NCBI GenBank assembly: GCA_034231615.1 | Contig: CM067319.1 | Span: 5,783,501-5,847,500 of the forward strand | Source of the DNA: Meghimatium bilineatum | Lineage: Eukaryota > Mollusca > Gastropoda > Stylommatophora > Philomycidae | Direction of reading: 5' to 3' | DNA: 64,000 nucleotides | In this document: in pieces, positions 32,445 through 43,904 of the stretch | Position numbering within the stretch: position 1 is the first letter of the stretch | Layout of the letters: every line of letters begins with the position of its first letter | Notes under the pieces: generated by a model | Seen by the model: the letters and a program-made list of their open reading frames with translations, nothing else | What the model was told of the DNA's origin: nothing | Databases searched by the model: none | Translations under genes and position numbers: made by a program

Positions 32445-35233
32445 TTGTAGTTCATACAGTGTCCCATAGAGCTTTGATTCCAGTGTTGTTTCCTCTGGCC
32501 AATATGTCTGCCTCAGCGTTTCATGCTCAGAGCACTCTTGAAGTATATGTTTGGCACTCTGTGCTGCCTATCCACATGTACACATGGCCGTGTTGCCAAT
32601 CTTGAACTTTGTATACATGTGACTGCGGAGTCGGTTGTGTCCTGTTCTGAGACGTAGAATTATAACTTGTTCTGGTCTGTTCATAATGTGATAGTCATCT
32701 TGTGTTTGTGTTTGCGGCTTTCTTATTGACTTGATCATCTCTTTTTTCTGATGGTAGGTGATTGGTATATCTGGTTGGTCTTCGGCAGCACTTTCCTTAG
32801 CCAGTTGGTCTGTTTTTTCATTTCCTGGTATTCCACAGTGAGAGGGTATATACTGCATGGTTACCCTATACTGGTAAGACAATTCGCTAAGTAGTTTTTT
32901 CAAGTCTGTTAGTTTTCCAGACTGGAGAGCTTGAAGCACTGACCTTGTATCTGTCAGGAATACCACAGGCTGTAGGCCAGAGTTGGAGTTCAGCAGTTTT
33001 TTAGCGGCCACACTAATTGCATGGATTTCTGCATCATAATTATTGCAGAATTTTCCCGTCGGTGTTCTGATTGTATCTCTAGGCTTGTGTGGATATTCTA
33101 TATATACACCTGTACCTCCATTCTTCACAGCTTTCTGTGCTGACCCATCTGTGTACACTCTGACCCATTTATCTTGTGGATATTCCTCATCCAGGAAACT
33201 GAGGGTGACTGTCATTCGCTGCACACTGTTCTATTCGTCCTCGCTTAGTATTCCTTTCACATGGGTCTGATAGTATATTGGCATTCCATGGCTTTCACTC
33301 CGCGGGGTTTGTTCTGGTACAGACTTTAAGGGGCTGTCAACTTCAGGTAGGTCTGTAAGTTGTCTACGGAGTCGTTTAGCTTGATGGATAAAGCTGTTCC
33401 TTTTCAGTCGCCCCATTGCTAGATTTTTGAATCTTTCCTTCATTGGATGACTTGGCATACACTGAAACTTTTCTGCTTGAATTAGTACTTTTGTGTCTCT
33501 GCGTTCGCCAAGTGTTTGCATTCTTCCCATTTTCTGCATCTCTGCTATGGGTGTTGATTTCATTGCTCCCAACATTATTCTAATTGCCTGGTTTTGCACT
33601 TTATCTAGATCTTGTAATGTGGTGTTTGATGCAGGACACCATGCTGCTGAACCATATTCCAGGTGTGGTCTTATGCCTTGCTGGTAAACTTTACTGAGTA
33701 TATTTCTACTGGCTCCCCATGTGGTTCCACTTAGTTTTCTCAGGATAGCTAACTTTCTCCTGGCTTTTGTTGTTGCTTTGTTTATGTGCTGCTTCCATGT
33801 CAGCTTATCATCAAAAGTAACTCCGAGGTATGTGGGTTGTTTGTCTTCTTTCAAGAGCTCTCCATCTATCTTTATATGACCAGCTTTTTGTTTTTGGTGA
33901 GAGGGTAAAGAGTGTAGTGCTGCACTTATCTGTGTTAATGCTGACGCACCATTTATTTGCCCATAAGGTTAGGGCATCGATAGCTCTTTGTATTTGTTTA
34001 TTGGCCACTTTTGCATGTTCTTCCGTGCACCAGGTCGTCAGCATACATTGCCACTTTGATCCCGTGTGGTAGTTCAGCAACTATGTCATTGATGTAAACC
34101 AAGAAAAGTGTGGGTGACAGGACTCCTCCCTGGGGGACTCCATGACGCAGTAGAACTTTCTTGCTCTTGCGACCATATAATTGTACCCTGGCTCTTCTAT
34201 TATGCAGGTATGCTTTTAACCATTGGTACATTCTTGAGCTAACCCTGAAATTTCGCAATTTCTTTAGGAGCCCTTCTTTCCAGACCTTATCTAATGTTTT
34301 CCTGAGGTCTATCCATGCTGCTAGTACCAGTTTCTTATCTTGGAAGGCATCCTCAATCTCTTGGGAGAGGTAGGTTGCCTGATCTTCAGTAGAGTAGCAC
34401 TGTCTGAAACCTGCTTGCTGTGATACCAGAAGGTTTTCACTTTCAAGGTACCACTGCATCCTAAGATTGATAATGCGTTCCATTGTTTTACATAGACAGC
34501 TTTTGAGGCTGATGGGCCTGTAGTTGGAGACTGTGTTGCCATCTTTTCCTGATTTGAGGAGTGGTATCATTATTGCTTCTCTCCACGCCTGTGGTACATT
34601 ACCTGTGGAGCAGCTTGTGTTAAAGATCTGCAGTAGCTTTGCTCTTGCTGCAATTCCCAGGTTTCTAATCATTTCATTGGACACTCCATCAGCTCCAGGG
34701 GACTTTTTCATTTTCAATTTGGATATTGCATGCTCCAGTTCTCTCATTGTGATTGGTGCCTCCATGACTTCAGGTATATGTTCGCCTTGTCCAATGTTTT
34801 GCTGGTTCTCTCGAACCTCCTGTTGTTTGTCTGGGCTGACTTTGACGTTCTTGTCTTCTGCAAAGGAATATGCAAAGTAATCAGCTGCATGTTTACCTGT
34901 TAAAATGTTTCTACCTTTATAAAGTGTGATCCTGGTATTTCTCCCTGTACCTTCATCATTTAATTGTTTTACAAGTTTCCATAATTTCCTAGTATCTCTT
35001 TCTAGGTTCAGCGACTCTGTTTTTTTCTTTCCAGCTGCTCCGTCTGGCTTGTAACTTGGCTCTTTGAAATTAAGCCTTTGTTTGCTGATATATGTTGTTA
35101 TTTTCTTGGCTAGGTCTGTTCTCAGCCTGCTGTCTAGATGTTTCCATCTCATTTTGAAGCTTTTCCAGTTCATCATTCCAGTAGGGTTTGTAGTTTTTGC
35201 GTGATTCCCTGGGTATGGTTTTACTAGCAGCAT
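32445..35233 (-). pseudogene. I/Nimb-like LINE: reverse transcriptase plus RNase H, broken
   Basis: The longest retroelement remnant here. Frame 1 (35233-33998, 411 codons) holds the RT. Motifs are KSPGADGVSNEM, NYRPISL, QQAGFRQCYSTEDQ, WIDLRKTLDKVW (Asp), RHGVPQGGVLSP and MYADDLV (catalytic Asp pair). The frame then shifts to 34080-33811 (ANKQIQRAIDALTLWANKW), and shifts again to 33854-33231 (PTYLGVTFDDKLTWKQHI). One in-frame TAG at 33231-33233 separates this from RNase H (33224-32568): VYTDGSAQKA, NNYDAEIHAI, FLTDTRSVLQAL and IPSHCGIPGNEKTDQLA, so all catalytic residues are present. Two frameshifts and one stop make it non-functional. The endonuclease is missing (5' truncation). RT-then-RNase H order points to the I group. 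Confidence 0.92.
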
Positions 35234-35690
35234 GTAGTATTCATCAGGGGCTGGAAACTAAGACTGGTCGGGCAGTCCCACTCGAGCAGGACCATAGTCC
35301 TTCCCAAGTAAGCAGAGTGCTGAAAACGGAGGCATCCAGCCAAAAGGCGCACAGATAATCAGGATGCCACGCACAAAACACAATAGAAGCTGTGATTGGT
35401 CCTCTGATCATAAATCTGAAATGCACCAGAAAACTCTCTTTAATTTAAGACAATCATGAACTCGATGTCACTTAATCACAAAGCAATAAATGTGGCCATC
35501 TGCCGTCCACTTTTGTTCTCAACCTCTTGGTTGTGCGTTAGAATATTTTATGTTGCCCGAATTTGTGTTTTCCATAAAAGAAAACCGTTCTATATGAATG
35601 TATTGTGGGTTGAAAATAATTCCTTAAGACATTTCTCCAAAAAATGATGTAAACTTAATCTTTATCGAAAGACAGAAACTATGGGCAGAT
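35234..35690. other. Gene-free stretch
   Basis: No recognised coding or repeat unit between the LINE and the minisatellite. An antisense open frame at 35244-35426 has no motif. Confidence 0.4.
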
Positions 35691-35693
35691 TGT

Positions 35694-36325
35694 ACTTAGA
35701 CCAGCTACTAGCATGTAGTGTACCACAATTTGACGTGCACTTAGACCAGTTACTAGCATGTAGTGTACCACAATTTGACGTGCACTTAGACCAGTTACTA
35801 GCATGTAGTGTACCACAATTTGACGTGCACTTAGACCAGTTACTAGCATGTAGTGTACCACAATTTGACGTGGACTTAGACCAGCTACTAGCATGTAGTG
35901 TACCACAATTTGACGTGCACTTAGACCAGTTACTAGCATGTAGTGTACCACAATTTGACGTGCACTTAGACCAGCTACTGACATGTAGTGTACCACAATT
36001 AACGTGCACTTAGACCAGCTACTGACATGTAGGGTACCACAATTGACGTGCACTTAGACCAGTTACTAGCATGTAGTGAACCACAATTTGACGTGCACTT
36101 AGACCAGTTACTAGCATGTAGTGTACCACAATTTGACGTGCACTTAGACCAGTTACTAGCATGTAGTGTACCACAATTTGACGTGCACTTAGACCAGCTA
36201 CTGACATGTAGTGTACCACAATTAACGTGCACTTAGACCAGCTACTAGCATGTAGTGTACCACAATTAACGTGCACTTAGACCAGCTACTAGCATGTAGT
36301 GTACCACAATTGACGTGGACAAACT
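35694..36325 (+). repeat. 45-bp minisatellite, about 14 copies
   Basis: Unit CTTAGACCAGTTACTAGCAT followed by GTAGTGTACCACAATTTGACGTGCA split over 45 bp; some units are 43-44 bp (ATTGACG or ATTAACG). Because 45 is a multiple of three, several frames are open on both strands; no gene is implied. Confidence 0.97.
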
Positions 36326-36414
36326 ATCTCATCGTTCTTCTGTCAAATTTGTTGACCCATCCAAAGTCACCCAGTGATCCATCCATCTCAGACCAAGGAG
36401 TCTGAATGTGCGAT

Positions 36415-36660
36415 TTCTTTTGTGTTCGGTCTCAAATTCCTGTAGATGAGAAGGATATAGTCCAGAGAATGGAATGCATTGTCATGGTTTGCAGCATTAT
36501 TATTTTATTAGCGCCTTTCGGCCCGACACATAAGACTTCAGCATGGCATTAGTAACTTTGATCCTCCTTAGCCTCCTTAGTCGCCTCTTTCGACATGCAT
36601 GGAAGGTAAACGGTGTTTATATTCTTTGTTCCCCCTTTCTGGCACCGACAACACACAGGC
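36415..36660 (-). repeat. R285 repeat copy, near full length
   Basis: Minus orientation. Contains reverse complements of CTGGACTATATCCTTCTCAT, GGGCCGAAAGGCGC and CATGCATGTCGAAAGAGGCG. Confidence 0.85.
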
Positions 36661-36802
36661 GGAATTCTGTCCGCTGTAATGTCCACTGTAATGTCCGCTG
36701 TAATGTCCGCTAACCATCTCTTCGTTATCCTTGGGCATTATTTGGTAGAAGACAAAAGTAAAATTTGAGAAAAGATGAAGCAATGATTTTTCACAACTGA
36801 CA

Positions 36803-38325
36803 AGTTGTCAGCATGTTACATCAGTTACAGGCTGTCAGCATGTTACATCAGTTACAGGCTGTCAGCATGTTATATCAGTTACAGACTGTCAGCATGTTAC
36901 ATCAGTTACAGGCTGTCAGCATGTTACATCAGTTACAGGCTGTCAGCATGTTACATCAGTTACAGGCTGTCAGCATGTTACATCAGTTACAGGCTGTCAG
37001 TTACAGGTTGTCAGCATGTTACATCAGTTACAGGTTGTCAGCATGTTACATCAGTTACAGGCTGTCAGTTACAGGTTGTCAGCATGTTACATCAGTTACA
37101 GGTTGTCAGCATGTTACATCAGTTACAGGCTGTCAGCATGTTACACCGGTTACAGGCTGTCAGCATGTTACATCAGTTACAGGCTGTCAGTTACAGGTTG
37201 TCAGCATGTTACATCAGTTACAGGTTGTCAGCATGTTACATCAGTTACAGGCTGTCAGCATGTTACACCGGTTACAGGCTGTCAGCATGTTACATCAGTT
37301 ACAGGCTGTCAGCATGTTACATCAGTTACAGGCTGTCAGTTACAGGCTGTCAGCATGTTACATCAGTTACAGGCTGTCAGCATGTTACATCAGTTACAGG
37401 CTGTCAGCATGTTACATCAGTTACAGGCTGTCAGCATGTTACATCAGTTACAGGCTGTCAGCATGTTACATCAGTTACAGGCTGTCAGCATGTTACATCG
37501 GTTACAGGCTGTCAGCATGTTACATCAGTTACAGGCTGTCAGCATGTTACATCAGTTACAGGCTGTCAGTTACAGGCTGTCAGCATGTTACATCAGTTAC
37601 AGGCTGTCAGCATGTTACATCAGTTACAGGCTGTCAGCATGTTACATCAGTTACAGGCTGTCAGCATGTTACATCAGTTACAGGCTGTCAGCATGTTACA
37701 TCGGTTACAGGCTGTCAGCATGTTACATCAGTTACAGGCTGTCAGCATGTTACATCAGTTACAGGCTGTCAGTTACAGGCTGTCAGCATGTTACATCAGT
37801 TACAGGCTGTCAGCATGTTACATCAGTTACAGGCTGTCAGCATGTTACATCAGTTACAGGCTGTCAGCATGTTACATCGGTTACAGGCTGTCAGCATGTT
37901 ACATCAGTTACAGGCTGTCAGCATGTTACATCAGTTACAGGCTGTCAGTTACAGGCTGTCAGCATGTTACATCAGTTACAGGCTGTCAGCATGTTACATC
38001 AGTTACAGGCTGTCAGCATGTTACATCAGTTACAGGCTGTCAGCATGTTACATCAGTTACAGGCTGTCAGCATGTTACATCAGTTACAGGCTGTCAGTTA
38101 CAGGCTGTCAGCATGTTACATCAGTTACAGGCTGTCAGCATGTTACATCAGTTACAGGCTGTCAGCATGTTACATCAGTTACAGGCTGTCAGCATGTTAC
38201 ATCAGTTACAGGCTGTCAGCATGTTACATCAGTTACAGGCTGTCAGCATGTTACATCAGTTACAGGTTGTCAGCATGTTACACCGGTTACAGGCTGTCAG
38301 CATGTTACACAGATGACAGGTTGAC
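36803..38325 (+). repeat. 27-bp minisatellite with 14-bp interruptions, over 50 copies
   Basis: Basic unit CAGCATGTTACATCAGTTAC plus AGGCTGT (27 bp). At intervals an extra partial unit CAGTTACAGGCTGT (14 bp) occurs. Variants CACCGG and CATCGG are also placed regularly. Three 440-500-codon open frames are repeat artefacts: 27 and related lengths keep the frames open. Confidence 0.98.
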
Positions 38326-38579
38326 ACCCCTCCACGGGAATCCCTGAAGATTATTTTGGAGATCCCTAAAGATCATCAGTTGAAACTACAGGGTTATGAC
38401 GAGGCCTGGCTCCAGTAAAGTTCTGTCTACAGAAAATAAATACGACCTGAAATGCTGATGTTTGACTATTTCGGTGCACTTCGTTGGTCGGCCTTGGCTT
38501 TTTTGGCATCCGACTCCAAGTATATAAATTGTGACCAACGAAAAACTCGACACCAAAGATTACAGTACTGCATTAGTTT

Positions 38580-39165
38580 CCCAGTCACAGTGACATAACT
38601 CACACCAAACAAATACTAGAGTTGTTCTGCAGTCACTGAATTCTCACCAAAGAAACAGTGCTACATTTGTTCCCCAGTCACAGTGACATAATTCACAACA
38701 CAGAAGAAACAGTACTAGATTTGTTCCCCAGTCACAGAAACATTACTACATTTGTTCCACAGTCACATAATTCACACCAAAGAAACAGTAATACACCCCC
38801 CCATTCACATAATTTACACCAAAGAAACAGTAATAATTCCCCCCCCCCCAGTCACATAATTCACACCAAAGAAACAGTAATACAACCCCCCAGTCACATA
38901 ATTCACACCAAAGAAACAGTAATAATTTCCCTCCAGTCACATAATTTACACCAAAGAAACAGTAATAAATCCCCCCCCCCCAGTCACATAGTTCACACCA
39001 GAGAAACAGTAATACATTTTTTTCCTAGTCACATAATTCTCACCAAAGAAACAGTAATACATCCCCCCCTCCCGTCACATAATTTACACTAAGGAAACAG
39101 TATTAATTTCCCCCCTAGTCACATAATTCACACCAAAGAAACAATATATTTCACAGTACTACAAA
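38580..39165 (+). repeat. About 45-bp degenerate minisatellite
   Basis: About 11 units with CAGTCACATAATTCACACCA and AAGAAACAGTAATACA, separated by C or T runs of variable length. Confidence 0.92.
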
Positions 39166-39289
39166 TATTTCATGAGGCAATCATTAACGTAATACAACCA
39201 GCAACCATGTAATAGTTGCTCTTTTATACACAACACATAACTCATGTCGTAGAGTCATACTCTTGTACACTTGTTTTTTTTGCTTCAGT

Positions 39290-39440
39290 AATATGTACAT
39301 CGTATGGTAATGTACGTCTTTTTCAACCGTGGACGCTAGTCCAATTTTGTTATATCACAGCTTTACAACTTTCAAAACATAGTGGAGATCGCAGTTCTGG
39401 TAATCCAGGACCTCCGGGATTTAAGTGTTAAGTAAAATGT
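39290..39440 (+). repeat. Three-copy dispersed repeat, copy 2
   Basis: Matches 2590-2720 and 40040-40180 (shared ATAGTGGAGATCGC and GGTAATC with the last). Here it sits directly before an RTE fragment. Confidence 0.5.
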
Positions 39441-39454
39441 TCAATTCTTCATCA

Positions 39455-40035
39455 ACATCTATAACTCCTAGTCACAAATGATGGCAGACGTGAAACAGAA
39501 GTTAAAAAGGAGGATAGGAATAACTAAAAATACTTTCAATGACATGAGGAAAATAGTAACATCTAAACAAATTACAAACAAGTCAAAAGTGAGAATTATA
39601 AAATGCTACATCTAATCTGCATTAATGTATGGCTCAGAAACATGGACAATAAACAAACAATTAGAAGACAGAATTTATGCATTTGAGATGCGGTATATAG
39701 AAGAATAGGGAGAACATCATGGAAAGAGAAGAAAACATACAAAGAGGTTCTAACAACACTTAATATGAGGAAAGAATTATTAAAGGAAATAAAGTTCAGG
39801 TAAATAAAATATTTTGACACATTAAAAGACAGTTGGGGCACATCTTATTGAAGACCTTACTTGAGGGTAAAGTAGAAGAGAAGAGAGCAAGAAGTAGGCA
39901 GATACAATTGGGAGAGTAATATCACAAGGTGGATAGTTACAGTCTAGAAGAGTGCACCACCAAAATAAGAGACATGGGATGTTGGAGGTCTGTTGCAGCC
40001 AAACTTAGTTGCCGAGACGGAGTTGATGATACGTA
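39455..40035 (+). pseudogene. RTE-like LINE C-terminus
   Basis: Plus strand, frameshifted: [57 protein letters not shown] and the terminal AEECTTKIRD-like end. Closest to 53012-53515. Confidence 0.8.
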
Positions 40036-40039
40036 AAAT

Positions 40040-40175
40040 GTACCTCTTGCGGTGAGATACACTACTTTTAACAACGGGCTAAATTCTAATTAGCTTATAT
40101 CAATACTTGACAACCTTACCAATAGTGGAGATCGCGGTTATGGTAATCGACTACCTCCGCCCGCGAAATTATCTA
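40040..40175 (+). repeat. Three-copy dispersed repeat, copy 3
   Basis: Ends at the TA target of the pogo-like element. Confidence 0.45.
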
Positions 40176-40489
40176 CAGTATAACTCCGAGTATCCTAATC
40201 CCAATTAACCGAATTCCCAGTTATCCGAATCGAATTTGGGTAAAATAATTTTAGATCGAGAGTGTTAGCGGACGCGGCAGAGATCCAGGAGCAGTGACCA
40301 CTTGCCGTTACTATATAGTTTAATTGCGTACATATTTATGTATTTTTATCAATAAAATTTCCTCTTATTTCAATGTATGATTGTATGTACACTGTTTTTT
40401 TTAAATATTCTTGAGCTATTCCCAATTATCCGAATTTTCGATTATTCGAATCAACCGGATTCCCCAATTAATTCGGATAATCGGATTTC

Positions 40490-40494
<5 letters not shown>
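40176..40494. mobile_element. pogo/Tigger-like MITE
   Basis: Left end CAGTATAACTCCGAGTATCC after a TA target; right end is the inverse (AGTAGAAATCCGATTATCCG). Both subtermini repeat CCGAATT...CCC motifs, as pogo-group ends do. About 315 bp and non-coding. The right TA target has expanded into the (TA)n run at 40492-40550. Confidence 0.75.

Positions 40495-40550
<56 letters not shown>
40492..40550. repeat. (TA)n microsatellite
   Basis: About 29 TA units adjoining the pogo-like element. Confidence 0.97.
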
Positions 40551-40551
<1 letters not shown>

Positions 40552-40696
40552 GTACACACACAGTTACACATCTACATTTTTAAAATTCATACTGTTATTT
40601 AATTCGTAAAGTTTGAAGTACATGTAAGTTGTATTATTAGGTTTACACATCTACATTTTTGAAGGTACTAATACGTAAAGGTTCTTAATTATTAGG

Positions 40697-40996
40697 TTAT
40701 CTCCCATCGCCGATTGTTGGCGAAAAGTGATTGATTATTGTGTTGTTATTGTCATTTGGGGCACATTTTCCGAAGAAAGACGTTAATTGCCCTGAAATGT
40801 TGGATTTGCAGTGAAGTCCTGTACCACAAGGACAGAATGATTCTGAGTCCTGGGAGGAACAATCTTCTCCCTCTATGCCAATCTTCTTGCAGTAGATGTA
40901 TGAAAGCAAATATTCATCTCGGACGCAGCAATAGTTTGTGGGGCAGGCATCGAAGCGATGTTGGAAGCTAGGGTCACATTTCATTTCTATCTTGTC
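40697..40996 (-). CDS. Prokineticin/astakine-like cysteine-rich exon
   Basis: A 99-codon open terminal exon ending TAA, preceded by a good acceptor (TTTCTATGGCAG). It carries ten cysteines. Their spacing from exon residue 7 is C-x10-C-x4-CC-x11-C-x9-C-x8-C-x-C-x5-C-x14-C. The core (x4-CC-x11-C-x9-C and CPCGTGLHC) follows the prokineticin/colipase-fold pattern, where five disulfides form a compact secreted domain. Family members include vertebrate prokineticins and invertebrate astakine-type cytokines. No AVIT-like N-terminus, signal peptide or first exon was found; a signal exon should lie at higher coordinates on this strand. The tail after the last Cys is Asn-rich, with an NNNT sequon. Direct receptor or activity cannot be inferred. 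An alternative is another ten-Cys secreted family with the same fold. Confidence 0.75.
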   Translation of the reverse strand, partial: DKIEMKCDPSFQHRFDACPTNYCCVRDEYLLSYIYCKKIGIEGEDCSSQDSESFCPCGTGLHCKSNISGQLTSFFGKCAPNDNNNTIINHFSPTIGDGR

Positions 40997-41254
40997 CTGC
41001 CATAGAAATAAAAAATTATATCTTTAAGCAAGATTGCATGAATGACTTTTAATATTTATAGAGTGTATATCTATTTAGCACAAATGATAAATGTTACGGT
41101 AGATCCCATGGCAGCCACCATAAGTCGCGAATGAAGCTAACCTTATACCAAGCAGTAGCAACGGTTCTTGATTGGAACGCGTGCCCTCCTCTATTTATTT
41201 CCCTTGGCAATGTTTGTCAGTTTATGTTTATCCTTTATTAATTTAAATATTAAA

Positions 41255-41530
41255 TAGTTATAGGTGTTAAAAGAGTTAAATGCGAAACGGACCTTAATCA
41301 ACAATATAAGAAAAAGGCAATCTTCTTTTTTTGGCCACTTCATGAGACAGGCAGGTTTAGAGAACATAATCACAACAGGCAAGATTGAAGGCACCAGAGA
41401 CAGAGGGCGACAACGTGAGAAAATATTAGACAGTTTGACAACCTGGCACGGCAAAGAAACAACAACGACTTTGATACATAATACTGTGGACAGAGAGCTA
41501 CCCGGCATGGCATCTGATGATGATGAATTT
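41255..41530 (+). pseudogene. LINE C-terminus, fourth family
   Basis: An open frame reads KRTLINNIRKRQSSFFGHFM, GTRDRGRQREKILDSLTTW and HNTVDRELPGMASDDDEF. This has the RR--FGH-MR, RGRQR and R--W--MA plan of RTE-like C-termini. Confidence 0.75.
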
Positions 41531-41714
41531 AAATATTCCTTTTTTTATTGTTAGGGCTAGGGTTACGAGAGTTGTGTTTTACATAACTAACATTAATGCT
41601 AAATAAATTTATATTAAAAATTAGTAAGGGATAAACATTAACTGACAAACATTGCGAAGGGAAATAATAAAAAAACAGGACACGCATTGCAAATATGAAC
41701 CGCAGCAACAATTA

Positions 41715-41935
41715 AGGGGGGGGTTGGGCAAGTTCTCTTATTTGCTGTGTTTACTTCAACTAACTCATGCGTTAGGTACCCATTCACAGCTGGGTCGACT
41801 GGAAGAGCGGTCGTGCCATGCGAGACATTACAATTGGACTTTTCTCTGTCCGGACGTAGTTTTGAACCTGTCACCTTGTAGCTCAATGCAAGTAAGACGC
41901 TAACAATCAACTAGGCTACCGCGCTTCTATATGAT
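41715..41935 (-). mobile_element. tRNA-derived SINE
   Basis: Minus strand: GCGGTAGCCTAGTTGATTGT (A-box region), GACAGGTTCAAAACT (B-box), then the body GACCCAGCTGTGAATGGGTA. Best SINE copy in the window. Confidence 0.8.
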
Positions 41936-41954
41936 TTAGTACAAAACAAATTAC

Positions 41955-42395
41955 AAATTACAAACTATACATGAGAATTATAAAAGGCTACATCTATTAT
42001 TGTATAGCTCAGAAACATGGACAATGAACAAAATAGGAGACATAGTTAACACATATGAGGTGTACAGAAGAATAGAGAGAACGCCATAGATAGAGAATGC
42101 AATAAATGAAGATGTTCTGACAACACTTGGTATGAAAAAAGAACTATTAAAGGAAATAAAGATCAAACATGGTATTTTGGACATAGGAAAATACATTATT
42201 TCTTGTTGAAGATCTTACTTGAGGATAACGTCGAGGAAAGACGAGCAAGAGGTAGACAGAGATACAAATGGGAGATAAACATTACGAGATGGACAGGTTA
42301 CAGTCTAGCAGAGTGCACCACCTAAGCAAGATACAGAGGATATTAGAGATCCGTTGCAGCCAACCTTCGTTACAGAGACGGTACTTGCTGATAAT
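41955..42395 (+). pseudogene. RTE-like LINE C-terminus
   Basis: Plus strand: YCIAQKHGQ-like start (degenerate), then LTTLGMKKELLKEIKIK and [14 protein letters not shown], and a 3' end TAGCAGAGTGCACCACC. Frameshifted. Confidence 0.75.
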
Positions 42396-42819
42396 GATCT
42401 ACATAGCCATCAATCCACCCATCTATTTACCCATCCTTCCTTCCACATGTCTCTTGTCTTTCTGTGCGTTCATATGTATATTGGTCTATCTACATGTATA
42501 ATTATTTGTCTGTATAATCTATCATCTATTTATCTAGCCACCCACGTTATTACACTAATATTTCAACCAATGGGGACATAGTAGTTGATGTTGACAATAG
42601 CTCTTGACATCATCCAACACAGGGACGCCTCGTCCAGCCCATGGATACTTTGTCGAGACGCGCCTTTACCCTCAGTAACGGGGGGGGGGGGGGCGGGGAG
42701 ATTAACCTTTTAAAAAATTTATTCGCTCATTGTTTCCATTCCAGTTATCTTTTTTTTCCATTAGATTTCTGACGACCTTTTTTAAAAATCTCTTTTTTTT
42801 CCTAACTTGTGGCTTGAAT

Positions 42820-42963
42820 CTACTGGAGAATCACATCTTTAGATTGGTTGTTTAGGTGAGATGGTAGTGTTTTTAAGTCATCCATCTGAAATATGTTTGG
42901 GTTCTGGAGGGCCTGCAAAGTAGATGTGGCCTCGTTCAGAATCGCTATCTTTTCTTCCTCCAG
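42820..42963 (-). other. Possible terminal exon, unknown protein
   Basis: Open frame LEEEKIAILNEATSTLQALQ then NPNIFQMDDLKTLPSHLNNQ ending KDVILQ before TAG. Glu/Leu/Gln-rich and coiled-coil-like, with an AG at 42958-42959. The tetrapeptide PSHL occurs at both ends because CCATCTCACCT is duplicated. No family recognised. Confidence 0.2.
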
Positions 42964-43359
42964 GTGAGATGGTCAGACATGTTCAGATCAGTATCATTTC
43001 CAGAAATGAAGTCTATTATCAAAAGTTTAATGAACAGGGAATAGAACTCAGTTTACATATGAAGTCAAATAGACGATGCTATCTACAAGCCAGCAAGAAA
43101 AATAAACAATTATTTGTATATTAAGAATACACAACAACAGACTTAAAACAACACAACAGACTTAAAACAACACATGTACTGGAAGTTTGGATTTTATGAT
43201 ACCGCTACATGATCATCTGGACAATCTCCAGAAAACACAGAACATATTTGACAGAACTGCCCAATGTAAGACACAACAAGAAGAAAATATGTCCACCTGA
43301 TTCAACTTTGTTAGAAAATCTCTACGACCCAGTTTCGGGACTGATGACCACTGTACATT

Positions 43360-43707
43360 TCATTGATGAAATGTAAATCCGGGTCTGACTTCTGCTGGGT
43401 AACACGGAAGAACTCTGTTGTCTTGTCCAAGTTGATATGACACATTTGGTACATACTTTATGTTCACTATAGTAGTGAGCCCACACTTTCTGTTCATTAT
43501 AGTGGTGAGACCACACTTTCTGTTCATTATAGTGGTGAGACCACACTTTCTCTTCAATAGTGGTGAGAGCTTTAGTTTCCGTTCTAATATCAGTTTTTTT
43601 GGGGTTTCACTACTGTCGTGTTTGTTCAGAATGTCCTTGATGTAATCTATCCATATTTCTTGGTCTTCCACTGACTCTGTAACCTGGTTATATTTGATTA
43701 CACACAC
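43360..43707 (-). pseudogene. LINE internal fragment with minisatellite
   Basis: ESVEDQEIWIDYIKDILNKH and ETPKK resemble the segment just upstream of the RT in RTE-type LINEs. It is followed by a 30-bp repeat encoding RKCGLTTIMN. Confidence 0.45.
43470..43570 (+). repeat. 30-bp tandem repeat, 3-4 copies
   Basis: Unit TTCTGTTCATTATAGTGGTG then AGACCACACT. Confidence 0.9.
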
Positions 43708-43904
43708 ACTCGTAATGAGTTAGGTGTATTCTATTCTCATAAGATGTCCGAACGATAGTAGTTGCTGTCTGTCGCTGTCTATCTGTCCATTGCCTATTGT
43801 CTTTTCTCTGCTTTTGCTGTAAAGAGTAGCAAAATTAGAAAGCGATTGCTTTCTGACTATGACACGTTTGGTCACTAGATATCCGGTAAAAGTGTGACAT
43901 CTCA

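Noticed and set aside
35662-36276. Cys-rich repeat proteins (NCGTLHASNWSKCTS)
   Set aside because: Same cause: 45-bp minisatellite, open on both strands, no start context or splice signals.
36805-38347. Three open frames of 440-503 codons
   Set aside because: They are translations of a 27-bp tandem array; length comes from a stop-free unit, not selection.
38746-38940. Trp/Cys/Gly-rich 64-codon minus-strand frame
   Set aside because: It reads through the degenerate 45-bp minisatellite and its C runs.
41101-41160. Signal-peptide exon for the prokineticin-like gene
   Set aside because: No minus-strand frame here has a hydrophobic leader with a donor in the right phase.
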